44,207 bases of DNA from Clostridia bacterium (GCA_017531385.1 JAFXLD010000044.1:1-44207); one strand, 5' to 3'. Positions 25,555-35,319 are shown, counted from the first letter of the stretch. Numbers and translations are program-made. The notes: a model not told the origin generated them from the sequence alone.

Positions 25555-27248
25555 TTGTTTTTTTCCTCCTCTGCGGCTTCTTCTTCAAGAACACGGTAAG
25601 CAACTTTACCTACCAGCGTTCTCGGAAGTTCCTTTTTAAAAACAATCTCTCTGGGACGTTCTATCACATCAAGATATTTTTTACAGTATTCAAGAATTTT
25701 TATTTTTTCTTCGGGTGTTTCAGGAACACCTTTCTTGAGAACAATATATGCTCTTACCTTGTGCATTTTGTAAGCATCTTTAATACCGATAGCACATGAA
25801 TAGTCAATATCAGGATGCCTGTCAAGCACCTTTTCAATCTGTGCAGGATAAACATTATAGCCGCTTGAAACAATCATGCGCTTGATACGCTGTTTAAAAT
25901 AAACATATCCTTCTTCGTCGATACTGCCAAGATCGCCTGTAAAAAGCCATTTTGTTCCGTTTTTATCATAACGAAGAGTTTTCTCATTTTCCTCTTCGTT
26001 TTTCATATAGCCAAGCATAACGGTCGGACCTGAAATAATGATTTCGCCAAGTTCACCGGCAGGTAATTCGTTGAAAGTTCCGGGTTCGACAATTTTAAAT
26101 ATCATATCACGCAAAGGAACACCAATGCTGCCTTCTTTTGATTTATGAAGAGGGGTCAGACATGCTGCATTAACGCTTTCGGTAAGACCGTAACCTTCGC
26201 GGATCTGTACATTTGCATTATGGTCTCTGAAAAATTTATCACATCTCTTTTTAAGTTCCGGAGAAAGTGCATCTCCGCCGCAGAAAACACCGACAAGGAA
26301 TGAAAGATCTGCATCTTTGAAAACATCAACATTAAGAAGTGCTTCGTAAAGTGTGGGAACACCTGCAATAAAATTCGGTTTTTTCTTAAGAACTGCCTGT
26401 GCGTATGTTTCTTTTGTAAATTGCGGAATGAGAATACACTCAGCACCGTTTTCAAGAATTGTGTGAATACCGATTCCCAGACCGAAACCGTGGAAAATAG
26501 GCATAACTGAAAGAAACTTGCAACCGCAGGTAAGATTACATCCGCAAACTTCGCCAACCTGCATACCGAGTGCATTAAAGCCGAAATCTGAAAGACGGAT
26601 ACCTTTCGGAGTTCCGCTGGTGCCACCGCTGTAAAGAATGATTGCAGTTTTTTCCTTATCATACTTTACAGGTGGGATTTTTGTATTCCAGCCTGTCTTT
26701 ACAAAGTCGTTCCAGAGAACACCACGGCCCTTTTCTGGATATTTCATGTACGCTTTGCCTGTTTTTATTGTATAACCGAGAGCGAGAACAGGATTGAGCT
26801 CCTCCTGAATTCTTGCAACAATTATACCGATATCTCTCTTGGTATCAGCAACTGCAGCGCTGACCTTTTCATAAAAATTATCAAGTGTTAAAATCATTTT
26901 ACTGTCAGAATATTCAAGATAATATGCAATATTATTCTGAGAAGAAAGTGGATGAATTACACTTGCAATTGCTCCGATTCTGTTGAGCGCATAAATACAA
27001 ACAACAGCCTGAGGTATGTTAGGAGTACAGATTGTTACAACATCATCTCTTCTTATACCTGATTTATAAAATGCGGCTGCAGCCTGCTCAATTTTTCTTA
27101 TCAGTGAACTGTATGTCGTGATATTACCCATGAAATCAAGCGCAGAACCTTTCGGAAAACGATCGGCAGCAGCTTTTACAGCACCGAACATCGTTGTTTC
27201 CGGATAAGGATGACTGACCTGAGTCATATCAAGTACCTGTTTTTTCAT
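25551..27248 (-). CDS. AMP-forming acyl-CoA/acyl-ACP synthetase
   Basis: A 565-residue adenylate-forming ligase with canonical motifs: phosphate loop YSGGTSGTPKG, MPIFHGFGLGIGIH, REGYGLTESVN, TGDLGSIDEEGYVYF, and the catalytic lysine in TLVGKVAYRVLE. It activates a fatty or related acid. Its stop overlaps the acyltransferase start (ATGA), with a patatin-like lipase next, so an endogenous or exogenous fatty acid delivered to lysolipid is the likely substrate, similar in logic to the fused Aas protein of enterobacteria (family knowledge; the fusion itself is absent). GGAGGA precedes the ATG. Confidence 0.9.
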   Translation of the reverse strand: MKKQVLDMTQVSHPYPETTMFGAVKAAADRFPKGSALDFMGNITTYSSLIRKIEQAAAAFYKSGIRRDDVVTICTPNIPQAVVCIYALNRIGAIASVIHPLSSQNNIAYYLEYSDSKMILTLDNFYEKVSAAVADTKRDIGIIVARIQEELNPVLALGYTIKTGKAYMKYPEKGRGVLWNDFVKTGWNTKIPPVKYDKEKTAIILYSGGTSGTPKGIRLSDFGFNALGMQVGEVCGCNLTCGCKFLSVMPIFHGFGLGIGIHTILENGAECILIPQFTKETYAQAVLKKKPNFIAGVPTLYEALLNVDVFKDADLSFLVGVFCGGDALSPELKKRCDKFFRDHNANVQIREGYGLTESVNAACLTPLHKSKEGSIGVPLRDMIFKIVEPGTFNELPAGELGEIIISGPTVMLGYMKNEEENEKTLRYDKNGTKWLFTGDLGSIDEEGYVYFKQRIKRMIVSSGYNVYPAQIEKVLDRHPDIDYSCAIGIKDAYKMHKVRAYIVLKKGVPETPEEKIKILEYCKKYLDVIERPREIVFKKELPRTLVGKVAYRVLEEEAAEEEKNK

Positions 27249-27298
27249 CTGAGTTCCTCCTGTTTTCTGGCAGCCTGTTTAAAACACATATTTAATAA

Positions 27299-27327
27299 AT
27301 TATACAAGATTATTTCATCTTTTTCAA
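27299..27327 (-). promoter_or_regulatory. Promoter of the ligase-acyltransferase-patatin operon
   Basis: -35 TTGAAA (27322-27327), 17-base spacer, consensus -10 TATAAT (27299-27304). The remaining intergenic DNA up to 27430 is very AT-rich with no other feature seen. Confidence 0.8.
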
Positions 27328-27432
27328 GATTAATATTATATTTTCTTTCTTTTATTATTTTATTTATTTATAAAATTATATAACACTACTCAATTTACTA
27401 ATAAATATATAAATTAACATTGAATTATAATA

Positions 27433-27461
27433 TTGAAATCAACAGAAGTTACATGTATAAT
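27433..27461 (+). promoter_or_regulatory. Promoter of the GH29 gene
   Basis: -35 TTGAAA (27433-27438), 17-base spacer, consensus -10 TATAAT (27456-27461), divergent from the acyl ligase promoter. Confidence 0.8.
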
Positions 27462-27488
27462 ATAAAAAAATGTCAATGAGGTGTTCAG

Positions 27489-28910
27489 ATGAAAATACGT
27501 CATGCCTGGTGTACGGATAACGGAGGTATGCCGCTTTACGATAATAATGTAAAAAAATATATAGCAGTACGTCCATCCGAAAGACAACTGAAATTCAATG
27601 AAATGAAATATTACAACTTTATTCATTTCGGTATAAATACTTTTACGGGCCGTGAATGGGGTGACGGCACCGAAGATCCGAAAGTTTTTAATCCAAAAAC
27701 TCTTGACACGGATCAATGGTGCAGAATTCTGAAAAAAACCGGTTCAAAGGGAATAATTTTCACTGCAAAACATCATGACGGATTTTGTCTTTTTGACACA
27801 AAATATACTGAACATTCAGTAATGTACAGTCCCTACAAAAAAGATATTGCAAAAGAACTTGCAAAAAGCTGTAAAAAATACGGCATGAAGCTCGGTATTT
27901 ATCTTTCACCGTGGGACAGACACGAAAAAACATACGGCACAGACGAATACAACGACTACTTTATCAATCAGCTCACTGAACTTTGCACAAATTACGGTGA
28001 AATTTTCTGTTTCTGGTTTGACGGTGCCTGCGGTGAAGGTACAAACGGCAAAAAGCAGTTCTATGACTGGAACAGATATTATGAAGTAATAAGAAAATAT
28101 CAGCCTGATGCAATTATTGCAAACTGCGGTCCTGATGTAAGATGGATAGGCAATGAAGCAGGCAAAGTTAGAAATTCTGAATGGAGCGTTATCCCCTGGA
28201 CAGAAAACACTCTTGACGATATTGCTGCAAACTCACAGAAAACGGAAGGGCTTGGCTACAACTTTTTTGACAGAACCCAGCAGGATTTGGGCAGCAGAGA
28301 TAAGCTTTACAATATGGCAGACCTTCGTTGGTGCCCTGCAGAAGCTGATGTTTCGATAAATTACGGTTGGTTCTGGCAAGAAGAAAAATATTACAAAGAA
28401 CAAAACTTGCCTGTAAGCAGAACTGCAGAGGAGCTTGCAAAAATATATTTCAATACCGTAGGCGGAAATGCCTCATTACTGCTGAATGTTCCTGCAGATA
28501 AAAACGGGCTTATAAACCCCAGAGAAATAAAAACTCTCAAAGAATTTACAAAAATAATTGAAGATACTTTCAAAGAAAATATGCCCTATGATTTATCTTT
28601 AACAACTACAGACGATGAAGAGGTTATTCCCGGCACTGACAGCTTTATGATGCAGGAAAATGAAGCCGGAATAAAGCTCAGACCGAACGGAAAATTCAGA
28701 ACAATGGTTCTTGAAGAAGATATTAGATATTCACAGAGAGTTGAAGCTTTTTCAATTTATGCTGACGGCAAAAAAATCAAAGATTGTACTGTTATCGGTT
28801 CAGGAAAAATCATCCGATTCCCCGAAGGTGTTGATGCAGACGAAATTGATATTGTCATTACACAATCAAGATCAAATCCGATCATCAAATCAATAAGACT
28901 CTACAAATAA
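27489..28910 (+). CDS. Alpha-L-fucosidase, GH29
   Basis: A 473-residue glycoside hydrolase. The TIM barrel shows NFIHFGINTFTGREWGDG, TAKHHDGFCLFDTKYT, LGIYLSPWDRH and the nucleophile Asp178 in FWFDGACGEG; these are characteristic of GH29. A short beta domain closes the protein from about residue 375. No signal peptide or carbohydrate-binding module is present, so it acts in the cytoplasm on imported fucosylated oligosaccharides, consistent with host mucin or milk glycans. It is monocistronic, with its own promoter and terminator. The GH29-A or GH29-B specificity cannot be decided by eye; the organisation leans to subfamily B. Confidence 0.93.
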   Translation: MKIRHAWCTDNGGMPLYDNNVKKYIAVRPSERQLKFNEMKYYNFIHFGINTFTGREWGDGTEDPKVFNPKTLDTDQWCRILKKTGSKGIIFTAKHHDGFCLFDTKYTEHSVMYSPYKKDIAKELAKSCKKYGMKLGIYLSPWDRHEKTYGTDEYNDYFINQLTELCTNYGEIFCFWFDGACGEGTNGKKQFYDWNRYYEVIRKYQPDAIIANCGPDVRWIGNEAGKVRNSEWSVIPWTENTLDDIAANSQKTEGLGYNFFDRTQQDLGSRDKLYNMADLRWCPAEADVSINYGWFWQEEKYYKEQNLPVSRTAEELAKIYFNTVGGNASLLLNVPADKNGLINPREIKTLKEFTKIIEDTFKENMPYDLSLTTTDDEEVIPGTDSFMMQENEAGIKLRPNGKFRTMVLEEDIRYSQRVEAFSIYADGKKIKDCTVIGSGKIIRFPEGVDADEIDIVITQSRSNPIIKSIRLYK

Positions 28911-28914
28911 AATC

Positions 28915-28944
28915 AAGGAGACAGATCAAACTGTCTCCTTTTTT
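28915..28944. terminator. Bidirectional terminator between the fucosidase and YbaK genes
   Basis: A perfect 10-bp stem, AAGGAGACAG with CTGTCTCCTT, with T tracts on both strands (TTTTTT on plus; GATTTTATTTG on minus). It serves the convergent genes on both sides. Confidence 0.88.
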
Positions 28945-28953
28945 ATATGGTTG

Positions 28954-29424
28954 TTATTCAGGTAATTTACATACATCTATCCATTTGACAAAACCTGAAT
29001 GTTCTTCAAGCTCAGGAATAGTTAATTCTATTGCACTGTTTGAACTTCCGCAAGCGGGAAAAACAGTTTCAAAACGCTTGAGAGATTCATCAAGATAAAC
29101 TTCAACACCGGCATTCACAGCAAAGGGACAAACACCTCCGACTGCATGACCAATAAGACTTTCTGCCTCATCAAATGAAAGCATTTTTGCTTTTGCATGA
29201 AACTCTGCTTTGTACTTAGGGTTATCTATTTTTGCATCGCCTGCTGCAACAATAAGCACTACCCTGTCCTCAACATGAAAAGAAAGTGTTTTTGCGATTC
29301 TTTTTCCCTCACAACCGAGAGCCTGTGCTGCAAGTTCAACTGTTGCACTTGAAACATTAAATTCAAGAATCCTGTTTTCCATTCCCTTAGAAGAAAAATA
29401 TTCTCTTACTCTTTCAATAGACAT
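28954..29424 (-). CDS. YbaK/EbsC-type aminoacyl-tRNA deacylase
   Basis: A 156-residue single-domain protein of the family that hydrolyses mischarged tRNAs, such as Cys- or Ala-tRNA(Pro). KTLSF carries the conserved lysine of the active site; IGHAVGGVCPFAV and PACGSSNSAIELTIPEL are the conserved loop and C-terminal segments. Length and domain match YbaK-like, free-standing editing proteins. It is last in the ABC exporter operon (12-base gap after the preceding gene), an arrangement with no obvious functional link. Confidence 0.9.
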   Translation of the reverse strand: MSIERVREYFSSKGMENRILEFNVSSATVELAAQALGCEGKRIAKTLSFHVEDRVVLIVAAGDAKIDNPKYKAEFHAKAKMLSFDEAESLIGHAVGGVCPFAVNAGVEVYLDESLKRFETVFPACGSSNSAIELTIPELEEHSGFVKWIDVCKLPE

Positions 29425-29436
29425 TTTTATCCTCCG

Positions 29437-31377
29437 TTACTCCACATCTTCAGGGATTCCACCCGTAAACTGACTATAATGAAGCATTGCATAGAAACCG
29501 TCCGCCTCAAGCAATTCCTTGTGAGTACCCTGTTCGACAATTGAACCGTGACGCATGACAATAATGTTATCTGCGTGCTTTATTGTTGAAAGTCTGTGAG
29601 CAATAACAAAGCTTGTTCTGCCTTTCATGAGCTCCTGCATAGCTTCCTGTATGAGCAACTCCGTTCTTGTATCAACAGAAGATGTGGCTTCATCAAGAAT
29701 AAGAATCTTAGGATTTTTAAGCAATGCTCTGGCAATGGTTATAAGCTGACGCTGTCCCTGTGAAATATTTGTACCGTCTTCTGTAAGTTCGGTATCATAG
29801 CCTTTGGGAAGCGACATGATATAGTCATGGATATTTGCTGATTTTGCGGCTGCCTCAATCTGTTCGTCAGTGGCATCATCAACACCATATCTGATATTTT
29901 CTTTTATAGTACCTTTGAAAAGCCATGTATCCTGAAGCACCATACCGAAATTATCTCTCAGGGCATTTCTTGACATTGTCATTATATCCGTTCCGTCTAT
30001 AAGGATCTGACCGCTCTGAATATCATAAAAACGCATAAGAAGATTTACGATTGTTGTTTTTCCGGCACCTGTGGGACCGACTATGGCTATAATACTGCCC
30101 GGATGTGCAGAAAGAGAGAAATCCTCAATAAGCGGAACATCTTCTTTATATTTGAATGAAACATTTTTAAATTCTACATTACCTTTAAGAAGACCTTCGG
30201 GCTCATTTTCTGTATTATCCGGTGTCTGTTCTTCTTCATCAAGAAGTTCAAAAACTCTCTCTGCAGAAGCAAGCGATGACTGAATGTTGTTTATCATTCT
30301 CGAAATGCTTGTGATGGGTGTTGAAAACATTGATGAATAAGAAAGGAATGCTTCAATTGATCCAAGACTCAGTGTATTGGTAATAGTTATTCCCGTATTG
30401 AACCAGCTTCCGATATAATAGCAGCCACCGATGATACAGACAGAAACATAGTTGACATTTTTACAAAATGTAAGAACAGGATTAAGCACACCTGCTATCA
30501 TATTGGCAACAAAGCTGTTTTTTCTCAGGTTATTATTGATTATTTTAAAATCTTCAACAGACTGCTTTTCATGATTGAAGATTTTAACAAGACTGTGCCC
30601 TGAAAACATTTCCTCAGCATGTCCGTTCATGGCACCCATTGATTTCCAATATTTAGAGAACCATTTTTTTGATATTTTTGCAACTTTATATGCAATTGTA
30701 CCGCTGAATGGTACAAGGAAAATTGCTGCGAAAGTCATTATCCAGTTGCCTGATTTCAGCATCATATAAAGAGCACCGACAACCTGAATAATTCCTGTAA
30801 GAACAGTAAGAAAGCTGTTCTGAAGATTCTGTGAAACATTATCAATATCATTGACAACTTTACTGATTATTTCACCTTTTGTATTCTTATCAAAATAGCT
30901 GAGCGGTAAATTTGAGAGTTTGACATTTACCTGTTGTCTGAGATTGAATACAAGTTTCTGTGTAACACCTGCACCCACAAACTGCTGTATAAAGCTCATA
31001 AAACCAATCATAAAATACACAGCACCAAGAGTCACAAGCTGATAAACTATAGATGTGGGATCGGCTATACTGCCGAAATTTATAGGAATGCCGTGCATTG
31101 CATAATTTTCAATAGCCTGCTGAATACTGTCGATAATATCAGCCATGTAATCAGGGGCAACAACACCTGCCAGTGTTGATATAATTGACGATACACATAC
31201 AACAGAAACACCGAACCAATAGGGTTTCAGAAGCATGAAAAATCTTGAAGCCGTTCCTTTTGCATTTGCAACCTTTTTATCATCGTCTTTATTACTGTTG
31301 TATGACGAATACTTGTTTTCAAGGTAGGTATCTTCGGATTTTAAAATATCTTTGAATTTCAGATCATTTTTACTCAT
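29437..31377 (-). CDS. Heterodimeric ABC exporter, canonical-site subunit (pair 2)
   Basis: A 646-residue half-transporter with an N-terminal six-helix type IV exporter domain and a C-terminal ATPase. Walker A is GPTGAGKTT, the signature is a non-canonical SQGQRQ, Walker B ends with the catalytic Glu in ILILDEATSSVDT, and the switch His follows in VIAHRLST. It overlaps the partner gene at 31374-33263 by 4 bases. Partner and order match TM287/288, LmrCD and BmrCD-type exporters, which move drugs, peptides or lipids; the substrate here is unknown. There is an unusually long polar N-terminal tail of about 45 residues before the first helix. Confidence 0.92.
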   Translation of the reverse strand: MSKNDLKFKDILKSEDTYLENKYSSYNSNKDDDKKVANAKGTASRFFMLLKPYWFGVSVVCVSSIISTLAGVVAPDYMADIIDSIQQAIENYAMHGIPINFGSIADPTSIVYQLVTLGAVYFMIGFMSFIQQFVGAGVTQKLVFNLRQQVNVKLSNLPLSYFDKNTKGEIISKVVNDIDNVSQNLQNSFLTVLTGIIQVVGALYMMLKSGNWIMTFAAIFLVPFSGTIAYKVAKISKKWFSKYWKSMGAMNGHAEEMFSGHSLVKIFNHEKQSVEDFKIINNNLRKNSFVANMIAGVLNPVLTFCKNVNYVSVCIIGGCYYIGSWFNTGITITNTLSLGSIEAFLSYSSMFSTPITSISRMINNIQSSLASAERVFELLDEEEQTPDNTENEPEGLLKGNVEFKNVSFKYKEDVPLIEDFSLSAHPGSIIAIVGPTGAGKTTIVNLLMRFYDIQSGQILIDGTDIMTMSRNALRDNFGMVLQDTWLFKGTIKENIRYGVDDATDEQIEAAAKSANIHDYIMSLPKGYDTELTEDGTNISQGQRQLITIARALLKNPKILILDEATSSVDTRTELLIQEAMQELMKGRTSFVIAHRLSTIKHADNIIVMRHGSIVEQGTHKELLEADGFYAMLHYSQFTGGIPEDVE

Positions 31378-33263
31378 ACTGCAGCCTCCTCTTCATCATC
31401 GGAAAGCTGAGAAGCAACTATACTTTTATATACTTCACAGTTTTCAAGCAGTTCTTCATGAGTACCTATTCCGACAGCTTTTCCCTCATCCATAACAATA
31501 ATTCTGTCAGCGTTGATTACTGTGCCCACACGCTGTGCAACAATAATTATATTTGCGTCGGGAAGATTTGCTCTGAGTGCAGCACGGAGTCTTGCATCAG
31601 TAGCAAGATCAAGAGCTGAAAAACTGTCGTCAAAGATATATATTTCAGCATTTTTGACAATAGCTCTTGCAATTGCAAGACGTTGTTTCTGGCCGCCCGA
31701 ATAGTTCTTGCCTGCCTGTGAAACAAAACTGTCGATTCCGTCTGCCATACTGCTGACAAAGGCTTTTGCCTGTGCAATTTCTATGGCTCTCCATACTTCA
31801 TCATCAGTTGCATCGGGATTTCCGAATTTAATATTTTCTTTTACTGTACCGCTGAAAAGATAGCTCTGCTGAGGAACATATGCAATTCTTGAATGAAGAT
31901 CTTCAAACGATAAATCTCTTACATCCACACCGTTTATAAGAATCTGACCTTCGGATACATCGTAAAGTCTGGGAATCAGATTGACGATTGTGGATTTTCC
32001 GCAACCCGTTACACCTATGATAGCAGTAATCTCACCCGGACGTGAAACAAAATTTATATCATAGATTGCATCTTTATCAACATTATTATCGTCAGGTTCT
32101 TCATCAGGAACAGTCTGTACTGTATCTTCTGTTTTATCTTTTTTCTTCTTTTTGCTGTCAGATGTAAGCCATCTGACAAACCATGATTTTTTCTTTTTGT
32201 CATCATCAACAGGCTTGTAGCGGAATGATACGTTTCTGAACTCAACAGTACCCCTGACATTTTCATCAGGTTTTACGGGATTTTCAGACTCCTGAATTTT
32301 AGGAACCGAATCAAGAATTTCATTGATACGCTTCGCTGAAACGGCAGCTCTCGGAAAACCGACAACAATACCCACTATTGCACCCAACGCACCGATGATA
32401 AGTGTAAAATATGTTATAAACATATACATATTGGGAATTGTTTCAAGCATCTGTTGCTGTGTAAGCCCCGGCTCCATAACATCAAGAACACTGACATAAA
32501 TGATATAGCAGATAAGAGAATACAGTGCCACTGTTATTACAGGTAAAAGGCTTGATATGATTCTTGTTGCACGAAGACTGATTTTAGTAAGCTTTGCATT
32601 ACTTTCATCAAATCGCTCATCTTCATAGTCTGTTTTATTGAATGCTCTTATAACTCTGATGCCACTTATTTTACCTCTAAGTATAAAGTTGAGTTTATCA
32701 AGAAGTTTCTGAACTTTTGAAAACATCGGCATTATAAAAATAAGCAATAAGATTGCAACAGCAATAAGTATCGGGATAATGATAAAAATAAGTCTGAGCA
32801 ATTTCTGATTGGTGGTATAAGCCATATAGAAACCGCCTATAAGCATAATCGGAATGGGAAGAATTGATTTGAGTGAATTAAGAATAACATCATGCACCTG
32901 ACGGACATCGTTGGTTGTTCTTGTCAGCATTGAAGAAACACCGATTTTATCCACATCACACTGAGAAAGATGTGCGATCTTTTCAAATACAATATTCCTT
33001 ATACCCATTGCATAATTTACAGAGGTCTTGGTTGAAAAATAAGTATTAAGAACGGATACGATACCACCAACAAGTGTCAGAAGCAACATTATTGCTCCGT
33101 AGTAGATGATATTTCCCATGTCTTTTGATATAATTCCTTCACTCAGAATATACTTTGTAAATATAGGAATTGCAATCTCAAGCACAGCATACAAAGCAGA
33201 AAACACGATTGATAAAATCAATGTTCCTCTGTAAGGCTTGAGCATTTTCAACATTTTTAACAT
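31374..33263 (-). CDS. Heterodimeric ABC exporter, degenerate-site subunit (pair 2)
   Basis: A 629-residue half-transporter. Walker A is GVTGCGKST and the signature SGGQKQR is canonical, but the Walker B catalytic residue is Asp (IYIFDDSFSALD) and the switch His is Gln (VAQRVGT). This marks the degenerate partner of an asymmetric pair. Within the ATPase, between the A-loop strand VSFRYKP and YDINFVSRPGE, there is an extra charged insert of about 55 residues with two Lys clusters and an acidic stretch. The N-terminus has three consecutive possible starts (MLKMLKMLKPYRG); the first is kept, following GGATGTG. Confidence 0.92.
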   Translation of the reverse strand: MLKMLKMLKPYRGTLILSIVFSALYAVLEIAIPIFTKYILSEGIISKDMGNIIYYGAIMLLLTLVGGIVSVLNTYFSTKTSVNYAMGIRNIVFEKIAHLSQCDVDKIGVSSMLTRTTNDVRQVHDVILNSLKSILPIPIMLIGGFYMAYTTNQKLLRLIFIIIPILIAVAILLLIFIMPMFSKVQKLLDKLNFILRGKISGIRVIRAFNKTDYEDERFDESNAKLTKISLRATRIISSLLPVITVALYSLICYIIYVSVLDVMEPGLTQQQMLETIPNMYMFITYFTLIIGALGAIVGIVVGFPRAAVSAKRINEILDSVPKIQESENPVKPDENVRGTVEFRNVSFRYKPVDDDKKKKSWFVRWLTSDSKKKKKDKTEDTVQTVPDEEPDDNNVDKDAIYDINFVSRPGEITAIIGVTGCGKSTIVNLIPRLYDVSEGQILINGVDVRDLSFEDLHSRIAYVPQQSYLFSGTVKENIKFGNPDATDDEVWRAIEIAQAKAFVSSMADGIDSFVSQAGKNYSGGQKQRLAIARAIVKNAEIYIFDDSFSALDLATDARLRAALRANLPDANIIIVAQRVGTVINADRIIVMDEGKAVGIGTHEELLENCEVYKSIVASQLSDDEEEAAV

Positions 33264-33316
33264 TTTTTCACATCCGTTGATAAATTAATAAAAAGCAACA
33301 TGCCATAATTATTTAA

Positions 33317-33345
33317 ATTATAACACATTGCTTTATATTATTCAA
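33317..33345 (-). promoter_or_regulatory. Internal promoter of exporter pair 2
   Basis: -35 TTGAAT (33340-33345), 17-base spacer, consensus -10 TATAAT (33317-33322), in the 88-base gap between the two exporter pairs. Confidence 0.75.
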
Positions 33346-33360
33346 GTATAATTATTCAAG
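33337..33360. repeat. Direct repeat over the -35 region between exporter pairs
   Basis: The 10-mer ATTATTCAAG occurs twice (33337-33346 and 33351-33360) with a 4-base spacer, the first copy containing the -35 box and the second spanning the preceding stop codon. A third partial TTCAA follows at 33361. It could be a binding site for a regulator. Confidence 0.5.
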
Positions 33361-35319
33361 TTCAAAAGTACCTGTGTAAAGCTGATAATATTTACCCTTT
33401 TCGGCAATAAGCTTTTCGTGGTTACCTCTTTCGATGATTCTGCCCTGTTCAAGAACCATGATAACATCGGAATTCTTGACAGTTGAAAGCCTGTGAGCAA
33501 TGACGAAAACAGTTCTGCCGTGCATAAGAGCATCCATACCGCGCTGCACAATTGCTTCCGTTCTTGTGTCGATTGATGATGTGGCTTCGTCAAGAATCAT
33601 TACGGGCGGGTCTGCAACTGCGGCACGTGCAATTGAAATGAGCTGTCGCTGTCCCTGTGAAAGTCCGCTGCCGTCACCCTCAAGAATTGTGTTATAACCG
33701 TCAGGCAACATTCTGATAAAACCGTCTGCATTTGCAAGTTTTGCCGCTGCAATACATTCTTCGTCAGTTGCATCAAGCTTGCCGTAACGGATATTATCCA
33801 TAACTGTACCCGTAAACAGGTTTACATCCTGCAGAACAATACCCATTGAGCGTCTGAGGTCTGCTTTTTTGATTTTATTGATATTTATGCCGTCATATCG
33901 GATTTTACCGTCTGCAATGTCATAAAATCTGTTAATAAGATTAGTTATGGTCGTCTTACCTGCACCTGTTGCGCCGACAAATGCAACTTTCTGACCGGGC
34001 TGGGCATAAAGAGAAACATTATGGAGAACGGTTTTGCCCTCAACATATGCAAAATCAACATCGTCAAGCACAATATCGCCTTTAAGAGGTGTGTATGTGA
34101 CCGTGCCGTCACCGTGGGGATGTTTCCATGCCCACTCACCTGTTCTTGTTTCACTTTCAGTAATATTTCCGTCTTTGTCTGTCCTGGCATTGACAAGTGT
34201 AACATATCCGTCATCAGTTTCGGGTGATTCATCAATCAGACTGAAAATTCTTTCTGCACCCGCCATAGCCATTGCAATTGCATTAATCTGCTGAGAAATA
34301 TGTGAAATCGGCATTACGAAATTTCTTGACATTGTAAGGAATGATGCAATAGCGCCGAGTGTTATCGGTTCATCTTCAAAACCGAAGAGCGTAAGATTTG
34401 TGACACCCTTTATGGCAAGTACACCGCCGAGAATTGCAAGAGCGACGTACAGAATATACCCCATATTGTTCATAATAGGACCGACAATATTACCGTAGGT
34501 ATTAGCTGTTGTCATATTGTGACAGAGTTCTTCGTTACGGGAATCAAATTCAGCCTTGTTTTTGTCTTCATGACAGAAAACCTTAACGACTTTCTGTCCG
34601 TTTATCATTTCTTCGATAAAACTGTTTACGGAAGCAACAGAACGCTGTTGTTTCACGAAGTATGATCCGCTTTTCTTACCTATAAAACCGATTATTCTTG
34701 TTATTGCAAACAGGAAAACAACCACAAAAAGAGTAAGCCATACACTCTGACGGAGCATTGAGAAAAAGATCGAAACAATTGTGACAAGTGATGACATTGC
34801 CTGAGGCACAGACTGCGCAATCATCTGTCTGAGAGCATCTGTATCATTTGTGTAGAAGCTCATTGTGTCGCCGAAATTGTGGGAGTCAAAATACTTTATG
34901 GGAAGAGTCTGCATATGTGCAAACATTCTGTCACGGATTTTCTTGAGAATACCCTGTGAAACATTTGCCATAATACGATTATAGAGCAAACCTGCAAGAG
35001 CACCACAGATATACAGACAACCGATTTTACAAAGAGCAACAAAAAGGTCTGTGAATGTAACCGATGAATTCGGCAACAACATCGGAGTTATGTAATCATC
35101 AATCAGTGTTTCAAGGAAAAGTGATGATGCAACACTTGCAACAGCACTGAGAATGATGAAAAACATAACAAAGATAAGATGAAACTTATATTTACCGAAG
35201 TAGCCGAAAAGTCTTTTTACGGTATCTTTGTTGATTTTAACATCGGGTTTTCCAACCATTCCGCCTCGTCTTCCCGGACCGCCCATAGGTGGCATCTGAC
35301 GTGTTTTTTCCTCAGCCAT
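33352..35319 (-). CDS. Heterodimeric ABC exporter, canonical-site subunit (pair 1)
   Basis: A 655-residue half-transporter. A Pro/Gly-rich N-terminal tail (MPPMGGPGRRGGM) precedes six membrane helices. The ATPase has Walker A GATGAGKTT, signature SQGQRQL, Walker B VMILDEATSSIDT with catalytic Glu, and switch VIAHRLST. Between the membrane and ATPase domains is an insert of about 45 residues (GEWAWKHPHGDGTVTYT segment) seen in a subgroup of clostridial exporters. It overlaps the upstream partner by 8 bases. Function as a drug, peptide or lipid exporter is inferred from the family. Confidence 0.92.
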   Translation of the reverse strand: MAEEKTRQMPPMGGPGRRGGMVGKPDVKINKDTVKRLFGYFGKYKFHLIFVMFFIILSAVASVASSLFLETLIDDYITPMLLPNSSVTFTDLFVALCKIGCLYICGALAGLLYNRIMANVSQGILKKIRDRMFAHMQTLPIKYFDSHNFGDTMSFYTNDTDALRQMIAQSVPQAMSSLVTIVSIFFSMLRQSVWLTLFVVVFLFAITRIIGFIGKKSGSYFVKQQRSVASVNSFIEEMINGQKVVKVFCHEDKNKAEFDSRNEELCHNMTTANTYGNIVGPIMNNMGYILYVALAILGGVLAIKGVTNLTLFGFEDEPITLGAIASFLTMSRNFVMPISHISQQINAIAMAMAGAERIFSLIDESPETDDGYVTLVNARTDKDGNITESETRTGEWAWKHPHGDGTVTYTPLKGDIVLDDVDFAYVEGKTVLHNVSLYAQPGQKVAFVGATGAGKTTITNLINRFYDIADGKIRYDGININKIKKADLRRSMGIVLQDVNLFTGTVMDNIRYGKLDATDEECIAAAKLANADGFIRMLPDGYNTILEGDGSGLSQGQRQLISIARAAVADPPVMILDEATSSIDTRTEAIVQRGMDALMHGRTVFVIAHRLSTVKNSDVIMVLEQGRIIERGNHEKLIAEKGKYYQLYTGTFELE

